Shown: positions 15,540 to 23,943 of the stretch, piece by piece
Layout of the letters: each line of letters opens with the position of its first letter
Position numbering within the stretch: the stretch's first letter is position 1
Assembly: GCA_905234655.1 (NCBI GenBank)
Contig: CAJOJG010000030.1
Location: 1 to 37,911, forward strand
DNA: 37,911 bases
Origin: an uncultured Bacteroidales bacterium
GTDB taxonomy: Bacteria > Bacteroidota > Bacteroidia > Bacteroidales > UBA3824
Direction of reading: 5' to 3'
The notes under the pieces: model-generated
Told to the model about the DNA's origin: nothing
Databases searched by the model: none
What the model saw: the letters and a program-made list of their open reading frames with translations, nothing else
Translations under genes and position numbers: made by a program

Positions 15540-16319
15540 ATGAAAATCACAGTGATAGGCTGTGGCAATCTCGGGTCGTCGATTGCCAAGGGCCTTGCCA
15601 ACAAGCAGAAAGAGTGTGGCTTTGAGATAACCGCCACCGACCCCGAGGCCGACCTTGAGAAAGTCCGCGCATGGGGCATTAACGCCACCCGAAACAACAT
15701 CGAGGCTGTGAAGTCCGCAGACATCATTTTCCTGTGCGTCAAGCCGTGGATTGCGAAGGACGTAATCGAGGAAATCGCGCCCGCGTTGAACAACAGCCAG
15801 ACCATCGTGTCGCCGGTCGCAGGACTGAGCATCGACCAAATCAACGGCTACTGCTACAAGCGTGTCTCCGTATTCCGCATAATGCCCAACATTGCCGCAT
15901 CAATCAACCAGTCAACGACTTGCGTTGCGTATGACGCTGAAGACGAGGCCATCGAGCCGACGATGAAAGTCCTGGGCTGCCTTGGAAAGGTGATAGTCAT
16001 CGACGAGAGCCGCATTAACGCCGCCACGATCCTCACAGGCTCGGGCATTGCGTATGTGCTGAGGTTCATGCGCGCGATGGTGGAAGGCGGCATAGAAATC
16101 GGCTTCCGCAGCGATGTAGCCAACGAGATTGTCGCACAGACCATGAAAGGCACAGTCGAACTCTTCATGCAGGAGGGCACTCACCTCGAACAACTCATCG
16201 ACCGCGTTTGTACGCCGTCCGGCACTACAATCCGCGGACTTAACGAGATGGAACGCAACGGCTTCTCCTCGTCCGTCATCGAGGGCATTATTTCGTCGTA
16301 CCATGTAATCGCAAAATAA
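15540..16319 (+). CDS. proC: Pyrroline-5-carboxylate reductase
   Basis: 259 residues, normal length. It reduces 1-pyrroline-5-carboxylate to proline with NAD(P)H in the cytosol. An N-terminal Rossmann motif is present (VIGCGNLGSSIAKGL, 6-20), with FLCVKPW for cofactor binding and FRIMPNIAASINQSTT. The C-terminal dimerisation/substrate domain has the family signature in a slightly altered form (DRVCTPSGTTIRGLNEME; usual core SPGGTT). Only two bases separate it from ribE, so the two are co-transcribed, although the pathways are unrelated. Confidence 0.95.
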   Translation: MKITVIGCGNLGSSIAKGLANKQKECGFEITATDPEADLEKVRAWGINATRNNIEAVKSADIIFLCVKPWIAKDVIEEIAPALNNSQTIVSPVAGLSIDQINGYCYKRVSVFRIMPNIAASINQSTTCVAYDAEDEAIEPTMKVLGCLGKVIVIDESRINAATILTGSGIAYVLRFMRAMVEGGIEIGFRSDVANEIVAQTMKGTVELFMQEGTHLEQLIDRVCTPSGTTIRGLNEMERNGFSSSVIEGIISSYHVIAK

Positions 16320-16321
16320 GC

Positions 16322-16918
16322 ATGTTTTCAGGAATTGTAGAAAGCGTTGGGCGCGTCGTGGAAATCAGCCACGACCGCTCCAACATTGACTTCACGCTCG
16401 AATGTCCTTTCGCGTCCGAGTTGAAAATTGACCAGAGCGTCGCGCATAACGGCGTTTGCCTGACGGTCGTCAAGTGTGACGGAAAGCGTTACACCGTGAC
16501 CGCAATGAAGGAGACCCTCGACCGTAGCAATCTCTCTGACTGGCAAGTCGGTACGGAAGTCAACCTTGAGCGGAGCATGAAGCCGGATTCGCTGCTCGAC
16601 GGACATATTGTCCAGGGGCATGTGGACCAGACCGGCGTATGCACAGACATCGAGGACGCGGACGGCAGCCGCTATTACACTATTGAATACGACACCGCTC
16701 AGGGCAACATCACCGTCGAGAAAGGCTCTATTTCCGTCAATGGCGTGAGCCTCACGGTCTGCAACTCCGAGGCCGGACGTTTCCGTGTCGCAATCATTCC
16801 CTACACATACGAAATCACCAACTTCCATGCCCTGAAAGTTGGTGATAAGGTTAATCTTGAGTTTGACATCATTGGCAAGTACATCCAACGGATTGCCAAG
16901 GTGTATTTGGAAAAATAA
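16322..16918 (+). CDS. ribE: Riboflavin synthase, alpha chain
   Basis: 198 residues, the family's usual size. It dismutates two 6,7-dimethyl-8-ribityllumazine molecules into riboflavin and a pyrimidine. The N-terminal MFSGIVESVG matches the catalytic MFTGIVE start, confirming the ATG. Two lumazine-binding beta-barrel repeats are visible, each with a DGVCLTV/NGVSLTV-type signature (NGVCLTVV at 42-49 and NGVSLTVC at about 140-147), plus LLDGHIVQGHVD between them. It is the second gene of the proC operon and converges on the M16 peptidase gene with only ten bases between their stops. Confidence 0.96.
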   Translation: MFSGIVESVGRVVEISHDRSNIDFTLECPFASELKIDQSVAHNGVCLTVVKCDGKRYTVTAMKETLDRSNLSDWQVGTEVNLERSMKPDSLLDGHIVQGHVDQTGVCTDIEDADGSRYYTIEYDTAQGNITVEKGSISVNGVSLTVCNSEAGRFRVAIIPYTYEITNFHALKVGDKVNLEFDIIGKYIQRIAKVYLEK

Positions 16919-16928
16919 TTCCCCCGCT

Positions 16929-19769
16929 TTATTCCGCTTTCTGTTCTGTGCCTTTTGGGATCATGATGAAGTCGAAGCGGTTGGCGGTCTGGAGCATGTC
17001 GGTGATGTAAGACTGGACGTCGGACTGGGTTACTGAACGGTAGGCGGCGTCGTAGCCGTTGTGGTAGTCGAGGGAATAGATGTGCTTGCCGATGAGGACG
17101 TATTCCCAGTAACTGTTGGTCTTCAAGACTTCCTGATGGTGCTTGAGGTAGTATTCTCGGGCTTTTTCAAGTTCCTGCGCGTCAAAGCCTTCCGTGGCGA
17201 CCTTGCGGGCGATGTCGTACATCGTGCGGTTGGCGAGGTCGGCGTATTCGGGCTTGACGGGGCACTGGAATATCATCACGTTGTCGGCGCGGCCGGGGGT
17301 TTCGGACGGCGAGAAGTCGGAATAGCAACCCGCAGAGTACGCAATCGACTTTTCTTCGCGTATCTCGTTGAAAAACAATGATTTCAAAACGTCGGCGGAA
17401 AGTTCGGCGACGGCTTGGTTGCGCATCGTGAAGTCCGTTTCCTTATAAATGTAGTCAACAATCATGCTCTGCGGGGTCTGCATCTCTTTTTCGAAGCGTA
17501 TCAGGCCGGTGCCCTTTGCCCATGGCATCATGTTTTTGCGGATTGACGAAGTGCCTGACGCTTTGGGCAATGCGCCTATGTACTTAATCAAAAGCGGCAA
17601 GAGCGTCTGTTCGTCAAAATTGCCGACGAAAAAGTATGTCATCGTCGCCGGGTCGGCAAAACGCTGGCGGTACGATTGAAGCAAGGCGTTGAAGTCCATA
17701 GCCTTGACGTCCGCCTCGGTGTAGTTGTTGCAACGCTTTGAATTGCCGTAGAGGACGTATGTGGCTGTGTCAGAGAATGTTGACATCGGGTTTGCCTTGC
17801 GGTTGGCGACGTCGATGAGAAGTTTGTTCTTAAAAGTCTCGAACGCCTTTTGGTCGGTGCCGGGGTTGTTGAGGTAGAGATACACCATCTGAAGCATCGT
17901 CTCGATGTCTGACGGCGTGGAATGTCCGCGCAGGCCCTCGGTCTCGTTGCTGATTGAGGCGTTGACGTTGCATTGCTTGCCTTGAAGGGCTTTTTGAAGT
18001 TCGACGAACGAGAACGCGCCGAGGCCGTTGCTGTTGATTACATTGTCGGCGTAGCGGAATTTGAGGTAGTCGTCGGCGTCAAAATTGCTCGTGCCGCCAA
18101 GCCTCGTCGCCGTGAACATTATTTCGTCGTCCTTGAAGTCGGTCTTTTTGAGGACTATTTTCGCGCCGTTTTTGAGTGTGATGGTCTTTGCGTCAAGGAC
18201 GGGGTCGTATTCTGATGATTTGATTTTCAGGGATTTGGGGTCTTTGAGCGTGAGAAGCGGCTCGTCCTTGGTATTGTCGATGAAAGGCTTGATGTCTTCG
18301 GCGCGGACTTCCTCGACGGCTTTGCGCATCTGAGAGGTCGTGAGGTATTGCGCGCCGTCTTTTTCCTGGACGAGCGAAAGGACGACGAGGTTGGTGTCGC
18401 AGTCGCCGATAAGGCTCTGAGCCATCATGTTAGCGGTCTCGAGGTCTATCTGTTGAAGTATCGACTGTTCCAACGAGTACGATTGCTCAATGCTCATCAT
18501 CGGCTCGGCGTTGAGGAAGTGTTCGAGGCAACGCTGGACGTAGTAGCCGTTGGTCTGTTTGTTGCGGTTGGAATAGAGTTTTTCGCCGTATGAGAGCTCG
18601 GCGGTCTTTGCGCGGTCAAATTCGCCTTGGGTGAATCCGTGCCGCTTGATTCTCAGGGCTTCGCGCATCAGGCTTTTGAGGGTTTCGTATTCCATGCCCG
18701 ACTTGGCTGCGCCCTCGAATGTGAAGGCGTTTTTGGTCTTTGAGACGATGTAGTTGGAATAGTAAGCCGATGCCGACGTGAAGGGCGCGTCGGGGTTTTG
18801 GGCGAGTTCAGAGAACCGGCTCGCAGCCATGTTGTTGACGATGTCTTGGAGTTCCTGTGTGGCGAAGTACTGGACGGTGCTTTTGAGGCTGTCGGGCCAT
18901 ACGTCGCTCTTGAAGTTGATGGATATTGCGTTGCGGGTCTGTTCCTTGTCTTTTTCGCTGACGTAGATTGCCTCGTCGTTGTCGGGGACGGGGTAGGTGA
19001 TGAGCGCGGGCGCGTCGGCGGGCGCATGGTAGTGCGAGAAGTATTTTTTGATTTTGGATTCGATGGCGTCAACGTCAACGTCGCCCACCACGATAATCGC
19101 CTGGTGGTCAGGATGATACCATGTCTTGTAATAGTCTTTGAGGTCTTGGTACGGGAAGTTTTGCACGATGTCCATGAGGCCGATTGGCATGCGTCGGCCG
19201 TACTTGCTGCCCGGGTAGAGGGTCTCGATGCTGCGTTCCATCATCCGGTACCACGCGCCGGTGCGCATCCGCCATTCGCTGTGGATGACGCCGCGCTCGT
19301 TTTCGATTTCATTGTCGTCGAGGGTGAGCGCGCCCGACCAGTCGCTGAGTATCATCAGGCACGAATCCACGAGCCACGTGTTGCGGTTGGTGGGGACGTT
19401 GTCGATGTTATAGACCGTCTCGTCGAAGCTCGTGTAGGCGTTGAGCTCGCGGCCGAAACTTACGCCGTTTTCTTTCAACATTTCGATGAGGCGTTTGCCG
19501 GGGAAATGCTGGCTGCCGTTGAAGGCCATGTGTTCGAGGAAGTGCGCAAGGCCGCGCTGGTTTTCCTCTTCCTGCATCGAGCCGACTTTTTGCGCGATGT
19601 AGAAACAGGCTTGGTTTTCGGGTTTTTCGTTGTGTCGGATGTAATATGTGAGCCCGTTTTCGAGATGCCCGACGCGGGTGCCCGGGTCGGTGGGCGTAGG
19701 AATGTATTGTTGCGCCAATGCCGTCAGCGACAGCGAGATGGCAAGGATTATTAAAAGTATTTGTTTCAT
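16929..19769 (-). CDS. M16 family zinc peptidase, two-domain, exported
   Basis: From ATG 19769 the protein has 946 residues with a clear signal peptide (MKQILLIILAISLSLTALAQ). An open frame extends upstream to 20591, but that part is antisense to tcdA. Domain 1 carries the inverted zinc motif in AHFLEHMAF (His76, Glu79, His80) and the distal glutamate region ENERGVIHSEW (156-166). The second M16 half (about 500-946) lacks HxxEH, as is normal for the non-catalytic half of pitrilysin-type enzymes, and keeps the YFFVGNFD and REEKSIAYSAGCY motifs. It probably degrades peptides in the periplasm or at the outer membrane. It is monocistronic and divergent from tcdA. Confidence 0.93.
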   Translation of the reverse strand: MKQILLIILAISLSLTALAQQYIPTPTDPGTRVGHLENGLTYYIRHNEKPENQACFYIAQKVGSMQEEENQRGLAHFLEHMAFNGSQHFPGKRLIEMLKENGVSFGRELNAYTSFDETVYNIDNVPTNRNTWLVDSCLMILSDWSGALTLDDNEIENERGVIHSEWRMRTGAWYRMMERSIETLYPGSKYGRRMPIGLMDIVQNFPYQDLKDYYKTWYHPDHQAIIVVGDVDVDAIESKIKKYFSHYHAPADAPALITYPVPDNDEAIYVSEKDKEQTRNAISINFKSDVWPDSLKSTVQYFATQELQDIVNNMAASRFSELAQNPDAPFTSASAYYSNYIVSKTKNAFTFEGAAKSGMEYETLKSLMREALRIKRHGFTQGEFDRAKTAELSYGEKLYSNRNKQTNGYYVQRCLEHFLNAEPMMSIEQSYSLEQSILQQIDLETANMMAQSLIGDCDTNLVVLSLVQEKDGAQYLTTSQMRKAVEEVRAEDIKPFIDNTKDEPLLTLKDPKSLKIKSSEYDPVLDAKTITLKNGAKIVLKKTDFKDDEIMFTATRLGGTSNFDADDYLKFRYADNVINSNGLGAFSFVELQKALQGKQCNVNASISNETEGLRGHSTPSDIETMLQMVYLYLNNPGTDQKAFETFKNKLLIDVANRKANPMSTFSDTATYVLYGNSKRCNNYTEADVKAMDFNALLQSYRQRFADPATMTYFFVGNFDEQTLLPLLIKYIGALPKASGTSSIRKNMMPWAKGTGLIRFEKEMQTPQSMIVDYIYKETDFTMRNQAVAELSADVLKSLFFNEIREEKSIAYSAGCYSDFSPSETPGRADNVMIFQCPVKPEYADLANRTMYDIARKVATEGFDAQELEKAREYYLKHHQEVLKTNSYWEYVLIGKHIYSLDYHNGYDAAYRSVTQSDVQSYITDMLQTANRFDFIMIPKGTEQKAE

Positions 19770-19801
19770 TGATGGTTTTTTATGATGTTTGTTATTTCGA
19801 T

Positions 19802-19809
19802 GCAAAGTT
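19802..19809 (-). promoter_or_regulatory. Near-consensus -7 element of the M16 peptidase gene
   Basis: On the minus strand CAACTTTG followed by C, one mismatch to TAnnTTTG, 32 bases from the ATG at 19769. No -33 box was recognised. Confidence 0.4.
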
Positions 19810-19852
19810 GATGATTTTTTTGTGAAATTCCATAATTGTGATTGATTTTTTT

Positions 19853-19860
19853 TAATTTTG
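19853..19860 (+). promoter_or_regulatory. -7 promoter element of tcdA
   Basis: TAATTTTG matches TAnnTTTG and lies 38 bases before the tcdA ATG. The -33 position is not recognisable. Confidence 0.55.
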
Positions 19861-19898
19861 TGGGTGAGAAACAAAGATATTTTCCATACACTTGACAA

Positions 19899-20705
19899 AT
19901 GGGCAGAGAGCGAGCGATTTTCAACCGTCAGAGCCTTCTCTTGGGCGACGACACGATGGCGGCGATTGGCGAAAAGAAGGTCATAATTTTTGGCGTGGGC
20001 GGCGTTGGCAGCTGGTGCGCCGAGAGCCTTGTGCGCAGCGGGATTCGGCATCTGACAATCGTCGATAGCGACCGCGTGTGCATCACTAATGTCAACCGCC
20101 AGCTTCAGGCGACCACTAAGACCGTGGGGCTTGTGAAGGTCGATGTGCTGAAAGACAGGCTGTTGGACATCAATCCCGATGCCGAAATCAACGCCGTGCA
20201 GGAAATCTATTCCCCCGAAAACGCCGACATGTTCCATCTCGACGACTACGACTACATCATCGACGCCATCGACAGCCTCGCCAACAAGGTCGATTTGATT
20301 TTGAGGGCGACGGAATGTAGGGGAAAACTTTTTTCGGCGATGGGCGCGGCTCTCAAATTGGACCCGACGAAGATACAAGTGGCTGAGTTTTGGAAGGTTC
20401 AAGGCTGTCCTTTGGCGCGGGCGGTGCGTCAGCGGTTCAAGCGCAACAAGACTTTCCCGAAGAAGAAATTTCTGTGCGTCTATTCGCCGGAACTTCTTGA
20501 AAACAAGGGCAAGGCATCGACCTGCGGCACGAGCGCGTGCATGTGTCCGAAGGCCATCATCGCCGCCGGCAACCCCGACCTCATCAACCACGAATGGTGT
20601 TCGTCAAAGGCTCAAATCAACGGCACTGTGGCGCACATGACGGCGATATTCGGGTTTATGATTGCGGGGATGGTGGTGAGGGATATAGTGGGGGAAATAC
20701 AATAA
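19899..20705 (+). CDS. tcdA: tRNA threonylcarbamoyladenosine dehydratase (ThiF/E1-like)
   Basis: 268 residues. It ATP-dependently dehydrates t6A37 of ANN-decoding tRNAs to cyclic t6A. An E1-like adenylation fold is visible: IIFGVGGVGSWCAESLVRSG (glycines 32-37) for ATP; VDSDRVCITNVNRQ for Mg/ATP; YIIDAIDSLANKVDLI; and a C-terminal Cys-containing region (CGTSACMCPKA). The opening RERAIFNRQSLLLGDD is the family's usual start. TcdA is told from ThiF/MoeB by the absence of the paired zinc CxxC motifs at the end and by the missing sulfur-carrier neighbours. Transcribed alone; its stop directly abuts a PIN-domain remnant. Confidence 0.92.
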   Translation: MGRERAIFNRQSLLLGDDTMAAIGEKKVIIFGVGGVGSWCAESLVRSGIRHLTIVDSDRVCITNVNRQLQATTKTVGLVKVDVLKDRLLDINPDAEINAVQEIYSPENADMFHLDDYDYIIDAIDSLANKVDLILRATECRGKLFSAMGAALKLDPTKIQVAEFWKVQGCPLARAVRQRFKRNKTFPKKKFLCVYSPELLENKGKASTCGTSACMCPKAIIAAGNPDLINHEWCSSKAQINGTVAHMTAIFGFMIAGMVVRDIVGEIQ

Positions 20706-20878
20706 TTGTAATAATTTTTAATGCCAACATTTTGCTTGATTTGGCGCAGTGCCGCGACCATTACGATGCTGCGGTACGGAAATTGGATGCGGCATTTGAT
20801 GGTAAGTGCCGTGTCTTTGCGTGTGCTTTGTCGTATGCAAATTTTTGCGGGATAGTTTTCAGTACGCATTGGATGTAA
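20705..20878 (+). pseudogene. PIN-domain (VapC-like) fragment
   Basis: Beginning with the last base of the tcdA stop codon, one frame reads 57 residues without a start codon: IVIIFNANILLDLAQCRDHY..., then a helix, then VFACALSYANFCGIVF, and a stop. This is the N-terminal third of a PIN-domain nuclease: strand, 'DaNILLDL' metal loop, helix, and the 'ALSyANf' strand-helix. The first catalytic Asp has become Asn (NANILLD), and the rest of the domain (the other acidic residues) is absent. It is a decayed end of a toxin-type gene, with no antitoxin alongside. Confidence 0.65.
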
Positions 20879-20907
20879 TTGGTTAGGCTAATCCAATCAT
20901 CCTTCAC

Positions 20908-21728
20908 TCACCCCTCTATCACTTCCAGCTTCACCTCGTGCTTGGATTCTGTCTTGTTGTAGTCGAATGCCGACGCGATGTACTCGGCGTAGAGTTGTAT
21001 GGTCTTGTCCAGGAGCGTCAGCGAGTTTGCCAACGCCTTCGAGAGCCAGCCCCAGCCGGCTTTTGCTATTGTGTTGCGGAATTCGCCCTTGACCTCGGTG
21101 TTTGGAATCATGACGCGGTACGTCTCGGGGTCGTATGAGAGGTAGCCGAGGTGGACGAGCAATGTGAACACGTCGTCGGCGTTCTCGATTTGGTTCATGT
21201 CGTTGCGGAAACTCGTTACCTCTATCGCCACTTGTCCGCCGTTGAGCATTTCCTCTATTTTGGGCCTGATGGTCTCGTCGTTGATGTGGATGTAAGGCTC
21301 TATGTATGTGTATGATGCGGATTTTTGCCAAAAACTTCCGTATGGGCGGTTTCGGATTGCTTTCATTACGGAATTTGGGTTGAACATGGATCTTTCGCCG
21401 CCGATGATGTAGCCGTCGTAGGCGTGTTTCATGAGGGTGAAGTCCATGTCGTTTTCCTCGCAGAGGCGGATTACCTCGGCTTCGGTGAACCCGTAATATT
21501 TGGCTGTGGGGCCGGGCGATATGACGCTGAACTCGTCAAAAAAGTCGTATGACCGTTTCAAGTCCGCGACAATCCTTTTTTGCGCGTCCTTGACGATGGT
21601 CTTGTGGTCGTATGTGGCGAATTTGTTCTGTTCCTGTTGAGGATTTTGAGCAACCCAGATTTGTCAACGAAGTTGCTGTTCCTGATGCGTCTGAAATCAT
21701 AGTCGCCGTAGTCGATAAATTCGCTCAT
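20908..21728 (-). pseudogene. Internally deleted AAA-ATPase / PD-(D/E)XK (DUF1703-type) gene
   Basis: An intact start is visible at ATG 21728: MSEFIDYGDYDFRRIRNSN, then FVDKSGLLKI, the usual N-terminus of the Bacteroidales 'AAA-ATPase-like' family. The Walker A and B part that should follow is missing. Within a short overlap near 21645-21663 the coding shifts frame and resumes with EQNKFATYDHKTIVKDAQKR, IVADLKRSYDFFDEF, the helical YGFTEAEV...MKHAYDGYIIGGE, FNPNSVMKAIRN and DDVFTLLVHLGYLSYD. It ends in a C-terminal part truncated before the usual PD-(D/E)XK nuclease residues. One deletion plus frameshift accounts for this. The family is often multi-copy and of unclear function. Confidence 0.75.
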
Positions 21729-21797
21729 GATTGTTTCCCTTTTATTGTTTTGGACAAAGATAATTCGTTTTGGCGGTTTTTCCAAAATGTTTTGCAG

Positions 21798-22010
21798 TTA
21801 TTTTCCCAAAAAATAAGCGGCACCGGAAGTCAATCCTTCCAGAGCCGCAGTCTTTTCGGTTAATGTCGTGGTGATGACAATTATCTGTACTCTGTGCGTT
21901 TGTAAGCTGTGAGGGGCATTACGATTAAGTGATGTGGCGCCCGCAGCCACGATAGTAGTTCCGCAAACTAAGCTTGTGAAATATAACTCTTTCACTGAGT
22001 TGACATTCAC
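21798..22010 (-). CDS. Hypothetical 70-residue protein, doubtful
   Basis: An open frame from an ATG 22 bases after the DIP1984-family stop, preceded by a GGGGTGA stretch that could serve in initiation. The product starts MNVNSVKELYFTSLVCGTTI and has one weakly hydrophobic segment and a Thr/Ala-rich second half ending SGAAYFLGK. No family recognised. It lies between a real gene and a pseudogene, so it may be a small operon member or chance open frame. Nothing else is visible at 21729-22031. Confidence 0.3.
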   Translation of the reverse strand: MNVNSVKELYFTSLVCGTTIVAAGATSLNRNAPHSLQTHRVQIIVITTTLTEKTAALEGLTSGAAYFLGK

Positions 22011-22031
22011 CCCGAAAAAACTTTTGTTGTC

Positions 22032-22487
22032 TTATTCCGCGAGGTCTGCCGTCCAATTGGTCTGCTGGAGGAGGTTGTCGAGAAGGCGGATGCGCTTGGC
22101 GGCATCGTCGGCGGCAGCCTGGATTTCCTTCACGTCAACTGCGCGTACTATCTTGATTTCGCTGCGTGTGGCGCGGCTTGTGATGTTGCTCGCGCTGCTG
22201 ACGACGTTTTTGAGAATAGAATGTTTCTTTGTCAGCGAATCCTTCTCGGCGATGATTTCGGTGAGGGTCTTGCCGTCGGCCTTGACGGTGCAGTTGGTGA
22301 GGTTGATGCGGGCGACGAGGTATTCGAGGCGGCTGATTGCGTTGTCGAGTTCCTTCAGTAGTTCCGCCGGGTCTTCCGCCGTCTGCTCGCCTTCCTGGAC
22401 GGTGGCGTTGCTTTCGAGGCGGTATCTGAGTTGGTCGATTTTCTTGCTCAAATCGGCGCGTTCTTGTAATGCTTCTGCTAATTTCAT
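22032..22487 (-). CDS. DIP1984 family protein
   Basis: 151 residues. It opens with MKLAEALQERADLSKKIDQL and the VQEGEQTAEDPAELL block, followed by YLVARINLTNCTV, DGKTLTEIIAEKD and RSEIKIVRAVDV, and it ends DNLLQQTNWTADL. These blocks in this order are characteristic of the DIP1984 family (sometimes labelled septicolysin). The protein is almost entirely helical with coiled-coil stretches, without signal peptide or membrane segment, so it is cytoplasmic. The molecular function of the family is not established. It is transcribed divergently from the rRNA methyltransferase. Confidence 0.85.
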   Translation of the reverse strand: MKLAEALQERADLSKKIDQLRYRLESNATVQEGEQTAEDPAELLKELDNAISRLEYLVARINLTNCTVKADGKTLTEIIAEKDSLTKKHSILKNVVSSASNITSRATRSEIKIVRAVDVKEIQAAADDAAKRIRLLDNLLQQTNWTADLAE

Positions 22488-22569
22488 GGTGGTGTGTGTG
22501 TTGTTTGGGCAAATTTAGAAAGATTTTGTGAGATGGAAAAATATTTTTCCGAAAATACAATTCTTTCCG

Positions 22570-22577
22570 TATCTTTG
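22570..22577 (+). promoter_or_regulatory. -7 promoter element of the rRNA methyltransferase gene
   Basis: TATCTTTG followed by CG matches TAnnTTTG exactly and lies 23 bases before the ATG at 22600. The -33 region is T-rich without a clear TTTG. Confidence 0.6.
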
Positions 22578-22599
22578 CGCATAAAACTTTGTTTACATT

Positions 22600-23802
22600 A
22601 TGCGACAATACAACTACCCAAAAGTGATATTGAAGACGGGCAAGGAAAGGTCTTTGCTGCGTCTGCACCCATGGATTTTTTCGGGCGCGGTCAAGAACGT
22701 GATTGGCAATGCCATCGACGGCGAGAATGTGGCGGTATATGACAGCAAAAACGCTTTCCTCGGCCTCGGCCATTACCAAAAAAACGGCTCGATTACGGTG
22801 AGGATGTTCACATTCGACGAGGTGGAACCCGACCGTGAATTTTGGAAACAGAAAATCCAAAACGCTGTCAATCTGCGCCGTGCGCTCGGCTATCTCGACG
22901 GCGGCGATACCAACGTCTGCCGCCTGATACATGGCGAGGGCGACGGATTCCCCGGCTTCATCTGCGACTATTATAATGGCATCGTCGTCTTCCAGGCGCA
23001 CAGCCGTGGAATGTACTTGCAGGAAGAAATGTTCGCCGAGATTTTCCGCGAAATACTTGGCAGTCAGGTAACTGCAATCTACGACAAGAGCGACAAGACC
23101 GTCCCGAAAACCGACGGCGCACCGGCTGTCGAAAGCCGTTTCCTCTTTGGCTCCGAGGCCGAGAAGGAAGTCTTGGAATATGGGATGAAATTTTACGTCA
23201 ATGTCGTTGAGGGGCAGAAGACTGGCTATTTCATCGACCAAAGGGAAAACCGCCATTTGCTCAGCCAGTATTCCAAAGGGCGCACGGTCTTGAACATGTT
23301 TTGCTACACGGGCGGATTTTCGGTGGCGGCATTGAAGGGCGGCGCGGGAAGCGTTACTTCAGTTGACTCGTCTCAAACGGCGATAGACCTGACAGTTAGG
23401 AACGGCGATATTAATGGTTTCAATGCCGGCGTGCATCAAGCAATAGCCACCGACGCTTTCGAGTATCTCGACAAGATGGAACCCAACAAATACGACCTCA
23501 TCGTCCTCGACCCGCCGGCGTTTGCAAAGCACGTCAACGTCACCAACCAGGCCGTCAAGGGCTACACCCGCATCAACCGCGCCGCGATGGAACGCATTGC
23601 GCCGGGCGGAATCCTCTTTACGTTCTCGTGTTCGCAGGCGATTGACAAACAGACTTTCCGCATGGCGGTGATGGAAGCGTCGCTGCAAGCCAAGCGCAAA
23701 ATCAGCATCCTTCACCAGTTGACGCAGCCCAACGACCACCCAATATCGATGTACCACCCCGAGGGCGAGTACCTCAAAGGCCTCGTGCTGTACGTCGAGT
23801 AG
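22600..23802 (+). CDS. Class I SAM-dependent rRNA (cytosine-5) methyltransferase, RlmI-like
   Basis: 400 residues in three parts. A PUA RNA-binding domain covers about 5-75 (LKTGKERSLLRLHPWIFSGAV, VAVYDSKNAFLGLGHY). A central RlmI/EEHEE-type domain (CRLIHGEGDGFPGFICDYY) follows. The Rossmann methyltransferase has GQKTGYFIDQRENR, SAM motif I in VLNMFCYTGGFSVAAL (230-245), acidic motif II VTSVDSS, and the catalytic-loop motif VLDPPAFAK (302-310). FSCSQ lies near residue 349. E. coli RlmI makes m5C1962 in 23S rRNA, and the same fold is the likely activity here. The exact target base is inferred. It has its own promoter and is followed by a long hairpin. Confidence 0.88.
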   Translation: MRQYNYPKVILKTGKERSLLRLHPWIFSGAVKNVIGNAIDGENVAVYDSKNAFLGLGHYQKNGSITVRMFTFDEVEPDREFWKQKIQNAVNLRRALGYLDGGDTNVCRLIHGEGDGFPGFICDYYNGIVVFQAHSRGMYLQEEMFAEIFREILGSQVTAIYDKSDKTVPKTDGAPAVESRFLFGSEAEKEVLEYGMKFYVNVVEGQKTGYFIDQRENRHLLSQYSKGRTVLNMFCYTGGFSVAALKGGAGSVTSVDSSQTAIDLTVRNGDINGFNAGVHQAIATDAFEYLDKMEPNKYDLIVLDPPAFAKHVNVTNQAVKGYTRINRAAMERIAPGGILFTFSCSQAIDKQTFRMAVMEASLQAKRKISILHQLTQPNDHPISMYHPEGEYLKGLVLYVE

Positions 23803-23816
23803 ATTTTTTTCAACGC

Positions 23817-23895
23817 GAATTAAACGAATTAGAACGAATTAAAGCGAATTTTTTATCTTCTAATTCGTTTTGATTCGTTCTAATTCGTTTAATTT
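23817..23895. repeat. 34-bp inverted repeat built of 10-bp-phased ACGAATT units
   Basis: The left arm 23817-23850 and right arm 23862-23895 pair over 34 positions, with 31 Watson-Crick pairs and 3 G-U-type differences, around an 11-base loop. Each arm contains the CGAATT core repeated every ten bases. It lies between the rRNA methyltransferase and ispG genes. The RNA would form a very stable AT-rich hairpin that could end transcription or protect the 3' end. Similar ACGAATTAGA repeats are scattered in Bacteroidetes genomes. Confidence 0.8.
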
Positions 23896-23943
23896 TTGTT
23901 TAAAAAAGACAGCCGCCGTAGGCGGTGTAAATTTTCGTTGAAA

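Noticed and set aside
19770..20591. Upstream extension of the M16 peptidase frame to a 1220-residue protein
   Set aside because: The added part is antisense to tcdA, is Arg/His-rich and precedes a perfect signal peptide that must be N-terminal.
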